Part shown: in pieces, positions 1 to 13,739 of the stretch
How positions within the stretch are numbered: position 1 is the stretch's first letter
Layout of the letters: each line of letters opens with the position of its first letter
From: Ophiura sarsii
Taxonomy: Eukaryota; Echinodermata; Ophiuroidea; Amphilepidida; Ophiuridae
Direction of reading: 5' to 3'
Assembly: GCA_035610835.1 (NCBI GenBank)
Contig: CM069457.1
Span: forward strand, 37,536,553 to 37,600,552
DNA: 64,000 nucleotides
The notes under the pieces: generated by a model
Told to the model about the DNA's origin: nothing
Seen by the model: the letters and a program-made list of their open reading frames with translations, nothing else
Database searches by the model: none
Translations under genes and position numbers: made by a program

Positions 1-413
1 TGGATTTTGGGCTTACGGTATATTTGTCGTGCTGATCGTACACGATTCTGGTCGTTGCGCCATAACCCAATAACCCACTACAGCAAGTTTGATATCAAAA
101 TGTTCAGAATTATAAAGCCCATCTCTTGAACGCATTTTGAAGGGCTCAAGTAGTATAGTTTTCATACAGGACTACTAAATATTTGTAAAAAAAGATGTTA
201 CAAAAATTGCATGCTGGGTAACGGTTACCATGGCAACCGCCACGATAGTCCGGTATCGTTGAAATTTTCACAGAAGTGTCCGGCCATTCATAAGCTTTCA
301 GAATATATATAGTTTTACTACCTTACAGAGTCTCATATTCAAATTATAAGTTGATATTTACATGCATGTGCAAATACACAATTTCTTCAAAAATTAATTT
401 GTCAGGGAAAGAG
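1..413. other. No gene recognised
   Basis: AT-rich sequence without a convincing exon, RNA gene or element end. Confidence 0.5.
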
Positions 414-758
414 TTAATATGAGATATTGCACGCTAGGATCGGTTGAATATTTAAGAAGGGACAATCCAAAATGTAAGGTAAAGTCACAATTTCAAATTC
501 ACATTTTACATTTCAACACGGGGGAGAGAATGACAGGTAGCGTGTGTGTGGCGTATTGATCCATCGGAACAATGCGGCCGACTGTCCAACCTGCGCATGC
601 ATCCCCCAATTGCACTACCGGTAATCGATAAGGTACCCGTAGATTGGCCCGCGTGTAGAAAATAAAAATGTGAAAATGGAAATCGGACTTCTCCTTATGT
701 TTTTGAGTGCCACTTCTTCAATAATCACCTGATCCTAGCGTGCAATACCTCATATTAA
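414..758. mobile_element. TTAA-flanked MITE, TATGAGATATTGCACGC family
   Basis: The ends are inverted repeats of about 28 bp (TATGAGATATTGCACGCTAG on the left, its near-complement on the right), each flanked by TTAA. There is no coding capacity. TTAA target use is the piggyBac hallmark; assignment to that superfamily is inference. Confidence 0.8.
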
Positions 759-954
759 AGAAGACAAATTTCTCAACAACTTTATAATTTAATATTTCTA
801 GGTAGGATATATATTTTAAGAGTTAGAAGCCCATTTATTACCTGTATAGTTACTTTTTTTGATGACTGTATTTGCTCAATAGTGAATTAAAAAGTACAAT
901 AGTTTTTAAACGGCTTTCGTTGAATAACAAAATAACAGACATAAGGGACACTTT

Positions 955-1200
955 CTATGCGGCTAGTTTTACCAGAGTGATATTACCTATTACACCTCCC
1001 TGGTTTTGCCATATAAAAAAGATTTTGCAAAAACCTTTTCTAAACTTTCAAAGTCTTATCTCAAGAATAACTGACCTAATACTAAACTAGACGTGCTTGT
1101 ACTTATGTTAATTAATTTCTCATGGTGATTCGAAATATATGATGATGAAAGCCAATAAATTAAATACGTTTGTGAAACATTTTGTGAATTGTATTTTGCG
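955..1200. mobile_element. Degenerate copy of the CACTTTCC MITE family
   Basis: From GCGGCTAGTTTTACCA through the CTAAACTAGACGTGCTTGTA and TTTCTCATGGTGATTC blocks this follows the 245-bp family described at 41423, but both termini are eroded. Confidence 0.6.
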
Positions 1201-1398
1201 TGTGCATAACCGCTCGCATGGACAGCGTTAATCTATTCTATATTTGCCTAAAATTCTCAGTTTGCTTCCCCCCTCCATTTCTTTACATTGCCACAAGCTA
1301 GTGGATATTTATCGCTTTGTTTACCTATCGGAGTAAATATACTTTACACAGGCTAGGCAAACAACTGCGGACATCATCTCAAAATTTCACCCCGGGCG

Positions 1399-1677
1399 CT
1401 AAACAACTGAACACATCTCTCGTCCAATCAAAGCCATGGACATAGATGGATTAGGCGGCGCTTGTAAGTGACCCTGATGCAATACACATAGCATCCAAGC
1501 GTCACACTTCTCGATCAACCAATATACCCGTATGAGAGTGTCATTTGGCTGGACCCGTTCGATAATTACACCGATTTGGTCACGGTTTCCTGAACCAAGT
1601 GACTCGAAGTCATCGCGTACTTGGAATATTGATTTTGAATTCAGGCTATAAGAGCTAGCTATCGTGATAGCTAGCAC
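1399..1677 (-). CDS. Unrecognised open frame, possible exon
   Basis: A 92-codon open stretch in a local patch of higher GC, with fairly protein-like composition (GSGNRDQIGVIIERVQPNDT then IRVYWLIEKCDAWML). I could not match it to a family; an SH3-like or Mib-type beta barrel is only a thought. An inverted repeat overlaps its upstream edge. There is no second exon or clear splice pair, so it may be chance. Confidence 0.18.
   Translation of the reverse strand: MLAITIASSYSLNSKSIFQVRDDFESLGSGNRDQIGVIIERVQPNDTLIRVYWLIEKCDAWMLCVLHQGHLQAPPNPSMSMALIGREMCSVV
1654..1675. repeat. 22-bp perfect inverted repeat
   Basis: GCTAGCTATC, a 2-bp spacer, then GATAGCTAGC. Confidence 0.8.
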
Positions 1678-1852
1678 AAAAAGCTTTCATGTGAAAGTCC
1701 AGATCATTAGCTAACTATACAATGGAATCGCCCAAACTGGTTATTTTTTCTTAGAATTTTTTATTTTCGTCAACATTAGTAATTCACTGACTGGGCATTC
1801 AATGAAAATGGGCATGCCAGAACAGCCTACACAATTTGAGACATCTCATTCC

Positions 1853-1874
1853 GAGCATTTGGATCCAAATGCTC
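1853..1874. repeat. 22-bp perfect palindrome
   Basis: GAGCATTTGGA followed directly by its exact complement, centred on a BamHI-type GGATCC. Confidence 0.85.
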
Positions 1875-2154
1875 CCAATCAATCAAAAAACTACTCTTCC
1901 CTTTAATTGTAAATTGTTGACGATAAGGATTTGTGTCGATAAAACCAACCGTCGTTGAGATTGTTTATTCTATTACAGAAAAGTCAATACTCTGAATTTT
2001 GAAATGACCTGGCTTTGCGTGTCGCGATCCTGAAGCATAGCTCGGAGGACGGTGCTGCGCACCGCTTGGATGGTACGGTACCTGATCAATTTCATTTTTG
2101 GGCCCACCTAAACTTTTCTGGATCCGCGCCTGTTCATGTACATGTCCCAGCCAA

Positions 2155-2640
2155 CATGTATGCATGGCCCCATGTGGGCATGGGCTACATGTAGGCAAGG
2201 GCTATGTGCGGGCTGACCACATGGGTCCCATATGGGTTTTACAAGGGCCATAATGGGCTACGTTTGGGTAAACTTATCGGGGTCCCATACAGGCTGACCA
2301 CATGGGCCCCATGTGGGTTTTACAAGGCTCATAATGGGCTACGTTTGGGTAAACCTATCAGGGTTCCAAATAGGCTGACCACATGGGCCCCATGTGGGTT
2401 TTACAAGGGCCACAATGGGTTACTTTTGGGTAAACCTATCAGGGTCCCATATAGGCTATAACCACATGGGTCCCATAATGGGCTACGTTTGGGTAAACAT
2501 ATTAGGGTCCCATATAGACTGACCACATGGGCCCCGTGTGGGTTTACAAGGGCCATAATGGACTACGTTTGGGTTGGGTAAACCTATCAGGGTCCCGTAT
2601 GGGCTGACCACATGGGTTATATCACTATCAGGGTAATTCC
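2155..2640. repeat. Minisatellite of about 78-bp units
   Basis: Five to six units built from GGCTGACCACATGGGCCCC, TGTGGGTTTTACAAGGGCC and TACGTTTGGGTAAACCTATC blocks. Diverged CCCATAAGGGC-like sequence continues to about 2960. The units stay partly open in one plus frame, but I see no protein signature. Confidence 0.85.
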
Positions 2641-2954
2641 ACGCAGGCGCACTGACCTTGGTTATATTGGTTTCGTAACACTATGGATTTCGCATTTATA
2701 AATGTTGATAAATGATTCGATCCACATCATGCGCACTATTTCATGCCAGTCATTTATTCGGGTACGTTAATAATTCAATTATCAATTACCTTATAGGCCC
2801 TATAGGCTGCCCATAAGGGCAAGGCCATTTAAAACCCTGATTTGGCCATAATTAAATCCCCCATTGAACCCATGGGGCCAACTCGCATGGGCCCCTTTCG
2901 GACAAAGTGGCCAAAATATTAAGGGTCCTATGTGGGCCGCCCAAATGGGGCCCA

Positions 2955-5600
<2,646 letters not shown>

Positions 5601-5612
5601 CTCTTTGGTATG

Positions 5613-5976
5613 CAGGGGCGGACTGGCCACTGTGGCGTTGTGGCGATCGCCACATGGGCCGCTTGGTTTTGGGCCTCTGAGGGCCGGTTACTCAAATTTT
5701 GTGGCCGTGCGAAAATTTGTGAGTGTGCGAAATTTTGTGACCCTACCGCCCCGCCCCCCCCCACCCCCCCACCCCCCCCCCCCACCCCCCCACCCCCCCC
5801 CCCCCCCACCCACTTACGTGAAATTCACGAGGTGACTGACTGGGAAAAAAATTGGGGCAACCTTTTACGAAAATTTACTACCGGGACGACATACTTCTGC
5901 CTGATGCCTGACATGGTCAAAAAGGGCCGCTTTAATAATTTTGCCACGGCCGCTTTCAGGTCCCAGTCCGCCCCTG
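5613..5976. mobile_element. hAT-like MITE
   Basis: The terminal inverted repeats are CAGGGGCGGACTGG and CCAGTCCGCCCCTG. The interior carries a long C-rich run (5753-5812). CAGGGGCG-type ends are typical of hAT elements. An 8-bp target duplication is not visible because a second copy abuts the right end. Confidence 0.75.
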
Positions 5977-6130
5977 GCCACTGTGGCGTTGTGGCGATCG
6001 CCACATGGGCCGCTTGGTTTTGGGCCTCTGAGGGCCGGTTACTCAAATTTTGTGGCCGTGCGAAAATTTGTGAGTGTGCGAAATTTTGTGACCCTACCGC
6101 CCCGCCCCCCCCCCCCACCCCCCCCCCCCC
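5977..6130. mobile_element. Truncated second copy of the hAT-like MITE
   Basis: Repeats the first about 140 bp of the neighbouring element (from GGCCACTGTGGCGTTG) almost exactly, including the C-run, then breaks off. Confidence 0.8.
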
Positions 6131-6200
6131 TTTTTTAAGGATGACCGTTCATGTAGAATAGAAAACTTCAAGTTGAAAATCGGAACATCTACCTTTAAAG
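6131..6200. mobile_element. Right-end fragment of the GGTAGATGACC TTAA element
   Basis: Matches the last about 70 bp of the element at 43015-43368 (AAGTTGAAAATCGGAACATC and on to ACCTTTAA). Confidence 0.8.
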
Positions 6201-6561
6201 ATTGCTGAACATGATTATTACTATTTATGTACAATATTTATATTTTTCATGGCCTAAAAAAATCATGTTTCACATGGGACGGGGTTTTTTTTACATGCCC
6301 TGTGGCCCATTTTGTCTATTCCCAATAATTCGGCTCTATAAATGTCAAGTTCCAATTTCTTTGACGAAGACTTCTGTATGTCATACTATTGCAATAATGT
6401 CACATCTTTAGATAAGTGATGTTAATGCTCTAGGCTATTTCATTTAGAACGGATTTCTTTCGAAGCTCTTTTTGTTAAATGTATTAAAATTCATAATTCG
6501 ATATTACTAATGCACTTTTGAGCATGTGTTAATGTTTTTAATATACAGGGTTTTGCCATAC

Positions 6562-7140
6562 TTAACACTTTCCACGCTGCAGGCGTCTGCCGGGTCTGTA
6601 GACGACATTCCAAAATTTGACAAAATGTTTCAAAAATGTCAAATGTATTGAATTTAAATTACCATATTTGGAGTCACCATGAGAAATGCATTAAAGGTAT
6701 ATGACCCGATCACTTTTTTGGGGCTATGATTTTTTTTTTCACATCAAGATATTTTGGTATCAGAAGAATCCCCAAATTTTTCTCATTATGTCTGTAAAAT
6801 ATTAGGGGCCAGAAATGTTTCATTTGGAAATTATAGGCTAAAATGTGGTGAATTACTGCCAAAGGTGGTTAACCACAAACCAGTCTGTGTACTACTCAAT
6901 GGGCACATGTCTTGTGACCTTGCGCTTCTAAAAATAGAACCTTTTGGGTTATGCAACTCAAACTTTGGAATGCAACAATTTTAAGGATGACCTTTCATGT
7001 AAAATAGAAAACATCAAGTTGAAAATCGGGTCATCTACCTGTAAGATAAGTACAAACATGCCTAGTATTGGATCAGTAATCCTTGAGAAAGACCTTGAAA
7101 GTTGGGAAAGGTTTCTGACAAATCTGCTTTGTATTTCCAT
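6562..7140. mobile_element. CACTTTCC MITE interrupted by another TTAA element
   Basis: The left half (TTAACACTTTCCACGCTGCAG to GAGAAATGCA) and right half (AAGTACAAACATGCC to GGTTTCTGACAAATC) belong to one copy. They are separated at its internal TTAA by the element at 6691-7044. The right terminus is lost. Confidence 0.85.
6691..7044. mobile_element. TTAA element, GGTAGATGACC family, nested
   Basis: Starts TTAAAGGTATATGACCCGAT and ends ATCGGGTCATCTACCT then GTAA. Same family as 43015-43368. The host site in other copies of the outer element is an uninterrupted ATGCATTAAAATAAGTAC. Confidence 0.85.
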
Positions 7141-7402
7141 ACCTCATCAAAATCATCACAATGAACTGTCACAGTACAGTATATGATTCAGCTACTATTT
7201 AAACATTTCTTGTAAAAGTGTCATCATTTATTCATCATTTTCTCTCTAAAATGTCAGCGTATCAAAGATTTAATAACAGAGGGCCTTAGGCAAAAAGAGT
7301 TGTTTAAAGATTGTTTAAAGATTGTTTTCTTTTGGTGGCTTGAAAATGTAACTGTGAAAAGTGGGTTTTTTCTTTTTCATTTACTTTTTTTTTCCATCGC
7401 AG

Positions 7403-7660
7403 ATGGTATTATTCTATTTTGTGACCCCCAGTCAAGGACACTTTCATGCAGCCATTTTATCACAGCTTTTAGAGTGCTGTGTTCGAGCTCATCCTATCTT
7501 TAGCACTTGTGACCTCCCACCAAGCCACCTCTTTACAATAAACTACTGTAATGAAAATATCCATCCTAGATTTTCTTCTAATAATGTTCCTGATTGGTTC
7601 TCTGGCTGGTATAATAGTAGTGCTGGTCACACTCTAATGCACTCTCCCAGTGCCTGTTGA
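7403..7660 (+). CDS. Weak candidate terminal exon, unrecognised
   Basis: A T-rich tract and CCATCGCAG (acceptor-like) lead into an 85-codon open frame starting at 7403 and ending in TGA (7658-7660). AATAAA occurs about 70 bp later. The translation (FVTPSQGHFHAAILSQLLEC and on) is not low-complexity, but I recognise no family and see no partner exon. Confidence 0.15.
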   Translation: MVLFYFVTPSQGHFHAAILSQLLECCVRAHPIFSTCDLPPSHLFTINYCNENIHPRFSSNNVPDWFSGWYNSSAGHTLMHSPSAC

Positions 7661-8417
7661 TGGTAGCCTGTAGCGACGTGTAATGTATAAAGTGAAACAG
7701 CAATATTGGAAAAGTAACCCAAAGGGAGCAAAATAAATAAATGACTTGAGTAATAATTATCAGCGTGTTTACATTCCTGCTTATTCCTAGCTGTGCATAA
7801 TAACATTGTGTGACACAAGTTAACCAGTACAATTAATACATTTAGTTTCTAAGTAGTGAGTCTATGGGCCTCAGGGAACAGTTTATACTAGTATAATATG
7901 ATTCGAATGAATGGATAGGCCTACAATTATGTGAGAAAAAATGAAAGCAACGGACCTAATATCATTGATTTTTATAATGAAAAAAATTAATGAACTTTTG
8001 GCAATGATGGGTGCTAATCATTTCGGGTTCGGGATAGCATGTAGTACACCCCCCCCCCCCCACCCCCTATTTTGTTAACAACAAGAAATGGAATTACAAT
8101 ACTAATTGATACATTGGTCCATATAACATGATGGAACTATTCTCATGTAACCATTCACAAATACCGGTGCCAGTTTATACCATGTTCAAGTTACTGACCA
8201 TTTTACGTGGGAATTTGTGAATTCGCTCTGTTTTAAATATTGTTTAGATGATCAGTATCAACTGCATTAATAAATACCCTCTTGCCCGAATTTGTAGTGA
8301 TTGGTACAATCGCAGTTATTATGTGATCAGAACGGGAAGGATTATTCCAATTTTAGTTTTAAAAAAATCACAAATCCCCAGCAATGTGAAAATGAAATCT
8401 ATCTAAGCCACTACTAA
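7661..8417. other. No gene recognised
   Basis: AT-rich spacer with a short C-run near 8050. Confidence 0.5.
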
Positions 8418-8934
8418 GGGAAGACGTCAAAACTCGACCGCCCGTTGACCGCCGGTTACGTACTGTTCCGCCCGGTTCTTTCAGGTCAAATGTTTTACTG
8501 GTATATGAATATTCACGCATGCAACGCTGAACAACCGCCGGTTGACTTAATGCTGTAACCGGACCAATTTACACTATCAATCTGTTACTTTGCGGTCATA
8601 ATAGCTCTCTCTATAATCGTTCTATAACAAAAAACCATTCATAGACTTTCGGTATTGATTTTGGAAAATTAATTGAGCTATACAGATTGAAAAAGCCAAC
8701 CCCAGCGAAAATCAATAGCTGCATTGTACTGGTTGTCAACTGAGCCCATTACTTCAAGGATTTTTTGCTCACGCGTGTGACGATCGAGGCACTATCGACC
8801 GGTCGTGTTCACCAGAGTGTAACTATTTGACCTCATTATGTGTGTATATTATAACAGACGACACGTTTTGTGAGAACCGGGCGGAACCGGCCGTAACCGG
8901 AGGTCAACGGGCGGTCGAGTTTTGACGTGATCCC
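8418..8934. mobile_element. MITE with TAA target duplication (Harbinger-like)
   Basis: Ends GGGAAGACGTCAAAACTCGA and its near-complement, with arms similar for about 60 bp (CCGCCCGTTGACC and CCGCCCGGTTCT shared). Flanked by TAA on both sides (8415-8417 and 8935-8937). A TWA duplication with GGG ends fits PIF/Harbinger; non-coding. Confidence 0.78.
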
Positions 8935-9609
8935 TAAGTACTAATTCACCTACATGTATACCACTTCATTGGCTATTCAAAAGTCCCTAAACACATGTCA
9001 AAATATGGGGTCACTCAAGTGTGATAAACTTCTTTTACTTTATAATTTAAAAAAATTCTGTCAAAAAGGTGAAATCACCATGTCTTATGCTAAAGAGTGT
9101 ATCTTCAGTTTGATAAGTCCAATGTTACAATGTATTCATGATAAGCTAAAAATGCTAATGAAAGGTTAATATGTCATAAGGATAAAGGAAAAACAATGGT
9201 TCTAATGTTATTGATTTTCTATGTTTTCATACGAAAAAAAAGAATGAACTTTAAACATCGATGGGTAGTAGTAGTCAATTTAGGACAGCCTGTACGTATG
9301 TAAAGTAGCACACTGTGTTTATAGTACAATACAACAAATACAATACATTTATCCAAATTCAATCAAGTTTAAAGTGACCATATAATTTAAATTAATTCAA
9401 TAATTAGCTTTTAATCTACCTCTTCTGTGCGATGATTGTATTTTTTAAATACTCTTCTTGTTGGAGTTGTGATAACATAGAATTGGAATCAAGTCATATC
9501 TATGGTGAAATTAATTGTTGCATCATATTGCATTTGGAAACTGGAAGAATTTATTTTGGTGTGGCAAAAACATTCTCAAAAAATGAATTGCAGGCAACCT
9601 ACAGAAAAC

Positions 9610-9800
9610 AACCTATTTTAACAATTTTCATGCAGCAGTTGTCTGCAGACAGCAGTTCCAAAAGTGCACAAAATGTTCAAAAATGTCAAGATGATTAAAT
9701 TTCATGACCATATGTGGGATCACCGTGAGAAATGCATAAAAATAAGTACAAACATGCCTAGTATTTGTTCAGTAATTCTTTCCACACGGCAGTCATCTGC
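9610..9800. mobile_element. Partial CACTTTCC MITE
   Basis: Contains the GTCTGCAGACAGCAGTTCC, GAGAAATGCATAAAA and ACAAACATGCCTAGTATT blocks, ending in a second TTTCCACACGGCAGTC-like terminus. Confidence 0.65.
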
Positions 9801-9834
9801 AGACGACAATTCCATCACCATTTTTGGAATAACT

Positions 9835-10098
9835 TTTGGTACACATACTATCGCTCGATACTGGTATGATTTTACTGTTCCAGTATCGGTCGATACTGGA
9901 ACACCAAATTGTGTTCCAGTATTGACTGATTCTGGAAGGTTTCTATGTTCCAGCATCCGGCGATACTTACACATACTAATAGTGTTAGTGTCATTTGTCC
10001 CATTATTGAACGATACTGGTACACTGACTTTGTACCAGTTCCAGTATCAGACAATACTAGTTCAGTCCAGAATCTGGGACCTAAAGTACACTTTTTCC
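9835..10098. mobile_element. Palindrome-array element, truncated copy
   Basis: Several CGATACTGG / CCAGTATCG palindromes in a row, ending in CCTAAAGTACACTTTTTCC. Same family as 34890-35219, but the left end is missing. Confidence 0.75.
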
Positions 10099-10100
10099 CA

Positions 10101-10617
10101 TTAGGTGACAGAAAAATACCCTGTTCTACAGGCAAATGAACCTCGCAGGTTGGATTGGTTGGTTAAGCTTTTCCCTTTTTTCTTTCAAAATTACCAGTTG
10201 TTATTGCTCTTAAGCTGTAAAAATGTTGCCGCTTTTTGACAAGCTAAACTCATTATGTTCCCATCCCATAACTTTTGGACTGGTGATTTGACATTTCGCC
10301 AGTAATAAATCATCTAAGATTTTGTCAAACGCTGACTATGTGGCCCATTTTCAGGGTTATGAAGGTTAGTTTATGCCCTTGGGTCATAATTATGTCCTTT
10401 GCAGTCTTTTAATTGAAACACATAATAGACACATCCTTTGATAATTTATTACCGGCGAAATGTCAAATCACTGGTCCAAAAGTGTTAAGGGATGGAACAT
10501 AATGCTTTATATTTTCGGTCGGTATTCATTTCCACATGAAATTTTGTTCACCAATTCCTAAAACAAATGGATCGGTTGGGCCCGTAGAACAGGGTTGGTG
10601 TTTTTTTGTCATCTTAT
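10101..10617. mobile_element. MITE of the TTAGGCGAC...CCTGTTTTACGGG family
   Basis: The left end TTAGGTGACAGAAAAATACC with CCTGTTCTACAGG and the right end GGGCCCGTAGAACAGGGTT with GTCATCTTA are inverted. The interior has a further pair, TTTTGGACTGGTGATTTGAC and its complement near 10480. Confidence 0.72.
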
Positions 10618-10688
10618 CTAGAAATAATGCTGCTATGAACATTTCTCACTCTCTGTTGTGCCTTTGTTAAAGAATCTCTATATAACAT

Positions 10689-11216
10689 ACCGTTATCCCT
10701 ATTAAGCGCCCAGGGCAGTTAGCAAAGTCATTTTGGGTGGGCGCTTATTATATTACCTTTTTTTAAACTCATTTATCGTTGAGACTGTCGAAGGTTGCGA
10801 AGACATTTTTTTCGGTTAACATACCACTCATGTTTTAGCTCATAGAAAAAGGAAAAAAAAGTATGATTTTTCAATCACATTCCATGAATAGTTGTGAAAG
10901 ACAAATCGCTAACGATTTGTTACAATTTGGTTCAAAAACTGCGTAAGAAAAAAACAAAAACTTAGCCGAACAGCGCTACTGTACGCGTATCAGTAGCCTA
11001 GTGCCTAGTGGAATCGGGAGAGAGATGGCGGCGATCTAACCACGGCTTTTACTGGTACTACTTTACTGAAGGACGCTGTGAAGAATGTTGTTGTACAATG
11101 CTACGGTAATTGAAAAGGTGGGCGCTTATAAATAAGAGATTGTTTGTTGTTAGTCATTGAGAAAAACAGGGGTGGGCGCTTATAAGGTCCTGGGCGCTTA
11201 ATAAGGATAATACGGT
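10689..11216. mobile_element. MITE with ACCGTATTATCC...GCGCCCAGG ends
   Basis: ACCGTTATCCCTATTAAGCG at the left and its near-complement at the right, with GGGCGCTTATA repeated inside. A flanking ACAT duplication is possible. Superfamily unknown. Confidence 0.75.
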
Positions 11217-11268
11217 ACATGTTATTATAGAGCTTTTTTATACAGAGCTTTTTTATGTATTTATCAAG

Positions 11269-11509
11269 GGCTCAGAAACACAAGGCTTCATCTCCATTTT
11301 TTCAAAAATGAGATGTTGGTATCAAAATCTTCAGAAAGAAATTCTCTTTCCAGTAACACACAGCCTTATCTCCATAACACAACCCCTTTCAAAGTTATAG
11401 CCATTATCACAAGGCCTCATCTCCATCTCCCCAATGTGTTTAAAAGTCTTCAATCGTCTTTTTCTCAAAATAGTCAATATGGAGATAAGGCCTTGTGTTT
11501 CTGAGCCCT
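11269..11509. mobile_element. MITE with GGGCTCAGAAACACAAGGC ends
   Basis: Perfect 19-bp-plus terminal inverted repeats enclose about 200 bp with further internal inverted ATCTCCAT/ATGGAGAT segments. No target duplication is clear. Confidence 0.72.
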
Positions 11510-11703
11510 CGATATACATGTATGTACAGGGCAGCAATCATTAATATGGCCTCTCACAGTCCTTTATTAAATGTATACAAACTCATGGCAATATCAACTG
11601 CCTGGATCGACTGTTATTACTTGTGAAATCAATTTTCACTTAGAATAGAGCTATGCGCTGTAAAGAGTTGTGGAGTAACCTTTAAAGGTTTCCATTTGGG
11701 GAG

Positions 11704-12015
11704 TTAACCTTAACTCCCTGGGCGTGTGTTTTGTGAATTATCAGGGGAGAAAAACGGATCAAATTTCAGGGGGGGGGAGGTGTAAAATAAGTCTCAGCAT
11801 GCGCCGGGGATCGAACCTGGGCTGCGTGCTTGCAAGTCAGACTCTACCGATTGAACTATAACTGAGCTATTTATGGGTCAGCTTCTAAAAAATATTAAAG
11901 TTTATTTCGCAATTCAATAGTCCGCCAGAGCTTGGCATGGGCCATCGCGCAGTACGAGATTGTAGCAGCGCAGTGTTTTGTAATGTGTAGGCGGGTTAGG
12001 GTTAATAGGAGACAG
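11704..12015 (-). mobile_element. TTAA element with CCCTAAC ends carrying a tRNA-like core
   Basis: The termini read TTAACCTTAACTCCC and, on the complement, TTAACCCTAACCCGCC. The minus strand at about 11795-11870 holds TAGTTCAATCGGTAGAG (A box) and GGTTCGATCCC (B box) with a CTTGCAA anticodon-like loop. Stems pair poorly, so this is a tRNA-derived promoter relic, not a working tRNA. A second copy is at 33525-33817. Confidence 0.75.
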
Positions 12016-12119
12016 TGCCAAACTCATTCTATCTCTATTGCACTCACCCACATTCAAAAGGAAAACAAAACAAAATATATAGTCATGATCAAAACTGGTT
12101 AAGTTGGAGGTGAAGTTGG

Positions 12120-12740
12120 TTAAAGGGACATTAAGTGATGTTGAAAATTTTAAATGTTTAAAAATTTACTTCAGAATTCAAGATGAACATTAAAAATTGC
12201 CATTATTGTTGTTTCTACTAACAAAAACACAACAAAACTTGATTAAAACAATATCATCGCTATTTATTGAAAAACGCCCTCTATGCAAATATGGTTCGCG
12301 TTATGTATCACGCGTACTGCGGGGGATACTGTCGGATGTAAAATGCTTGTTGCGGCTCTACAAGCATTTTAAATCGACGTTTTCTTGTACAAAGAGGGCT
12401 GATTTTTCTTAATCCTTATAGGTGTAAGTTCATACATGTAGTACAATTATAAAAATATACTAATCCCATAAAATGTAAAAAGATGAAGCCAACGGAACCA
12501 GGAACAAAACACACCAAGGATCAGAAAACTGATACAAGAGGATATCTCGAAAAATATAAAAATGCTAAGAGTAAAAGCAAGATATACCAACAGGGTGTGG
12601 GAAAACGGGTAATAACACTTGTTATTACCTGTTTCCCCACACCCTGTTGGTATATCTTGCTTTTACTCTTAGCATACTAATCCCAGTTTTTATCATAATT
12701 GAGGGCGCAGCCTCCAACACATCTCTTAGTGCCCCTTTAA
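12120..12740. mobile_element. TTAA element with AGGGACATTAAGTGATG ends
   Basis: TTAAAGGGACATTAAGTGAT at the left and, complemented, TTAAAGGGGCACTAAGAGAT at the right. It contains the hairpin at 12561-12676. No transposase. Confidence 0.78.
12561..12676. repeat. Near-perfect 116-bp hairpin
   Basis: Two arms of about 57 bp (ATGCTAAGAGTAAAAGCAAG outward, TTATTACC/GGTAATAA at the tip) with almost no mismatch, so recently formed or homogenised. Confidence 0.9.
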
Positions 12741-13380
12741 GGATTGGGAGATAACAGTAAAAATAAATCTGTCAAGCGAATTAATTTTCAATATTCCTTG
12801 ATTCTTATGACGATGGAAGAATAGGGAGGGAGGAAAGAAGGATGAGTCGCACACACTTCATGTTAAACCAATAGGCCTATAAATCACAATAACACAATTA
12901 TAACATGGAATAATTTAATTTCATTATCTATAAAAATAGTTTCTGTTAAAAACTGAGCTGTTTAGACCTGTTTATTTACAGCAATAATAAAACAATATCT
13001 GAGCTTTCAATTTTATTGTTTAATCAGTTTCAAATTGGCAGGAAACATTTGTTTTTATCCTTTCGCAAACAAAAGTAATCCAAGCATATGCGCGATTATG
13101 GCCACTCACACATGGTTTTGGCCGCATGCACGCGTATGCATATGATGCACAGTGCACTTGTTGCCTTCATGCATGCCTGCGTCCTTCTGTATCTCTTCCC
13201 TGCTGTAAGGAGGAGGCTTCTCCAATTTTGAACTGATCAACTATAGTAGGATCTTGCAGAATCTTTCTCAAAGCCAGTGTGTGACAGTACCTTTGATGAA
13301 GATCCTGCTAGGATTGAAATGTCAGGTCCCTAAAAAATAAACAATTCTAAAAGATAGTTTCAAATATAGAATACAGAGGA
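12741..13380. other. No gene recognised
   Basis: AT-rich spacer; nothing assigned. Confidence 0.5.
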
Positions 13381-13659
13381 TTAGGCGACAAAAAACAACA
13401 ACTTTGTTTTATGGGTGGACGGACCTGTCAAGTAGGGTCGGTTGGTCGGGGTTTTTAAATTTTGTACCTACAATTTCACCAAAATCTGCAAAAATCAGGA
13501 ATGTTTTTAAAAATTTCGCCAGATTTTCGGCAAAAAAACGGCTGATTTTAAATGATTGTAGAAAAAAATTCTAAATTTTTAAAAAAAAAAAATCTTGAAA
13601 AACGCAAAGAGTGTGTCGGTCGGGCCCGTAAAACAGGGTTTTGTTTTTTCCTCGCCTTA
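13381..13659. mobile_element. TTAGGCGAC-family MITE
   Basis: TTAGGCGACAAAAAACAAC at the left and GGGCCCGTAAAACAGGGTT with CTCGCCTTA at the right. Confidence 0.75.
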
Positions 13660-13739
13660 CATTGTTTTTTATTACTCAATTTAAAAAGAGTAATTTGCAT
13701 GGAAAGGATTCTCGGATGAAATAAGGCCACTGACACTTT

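Noticed and set aside
2204..2461. 85-codon open frame in TTWAPCGFYKGHNGL repeats
   Set aside because: By-product of a 78-bp minisatellite; it breaks in later units and lacks start or splice context.
9432..10104. Several 80-146-codon open frames
   Set aside because: They fall in the MITE and palindrome-array sequences; no family resemblance.
11795..11870. Functional tRNA gene on the minus strand
   Set aside because: A and B boxes are present, but acceptor and anticodon stems do not pair, and it lies inside a mobile element.
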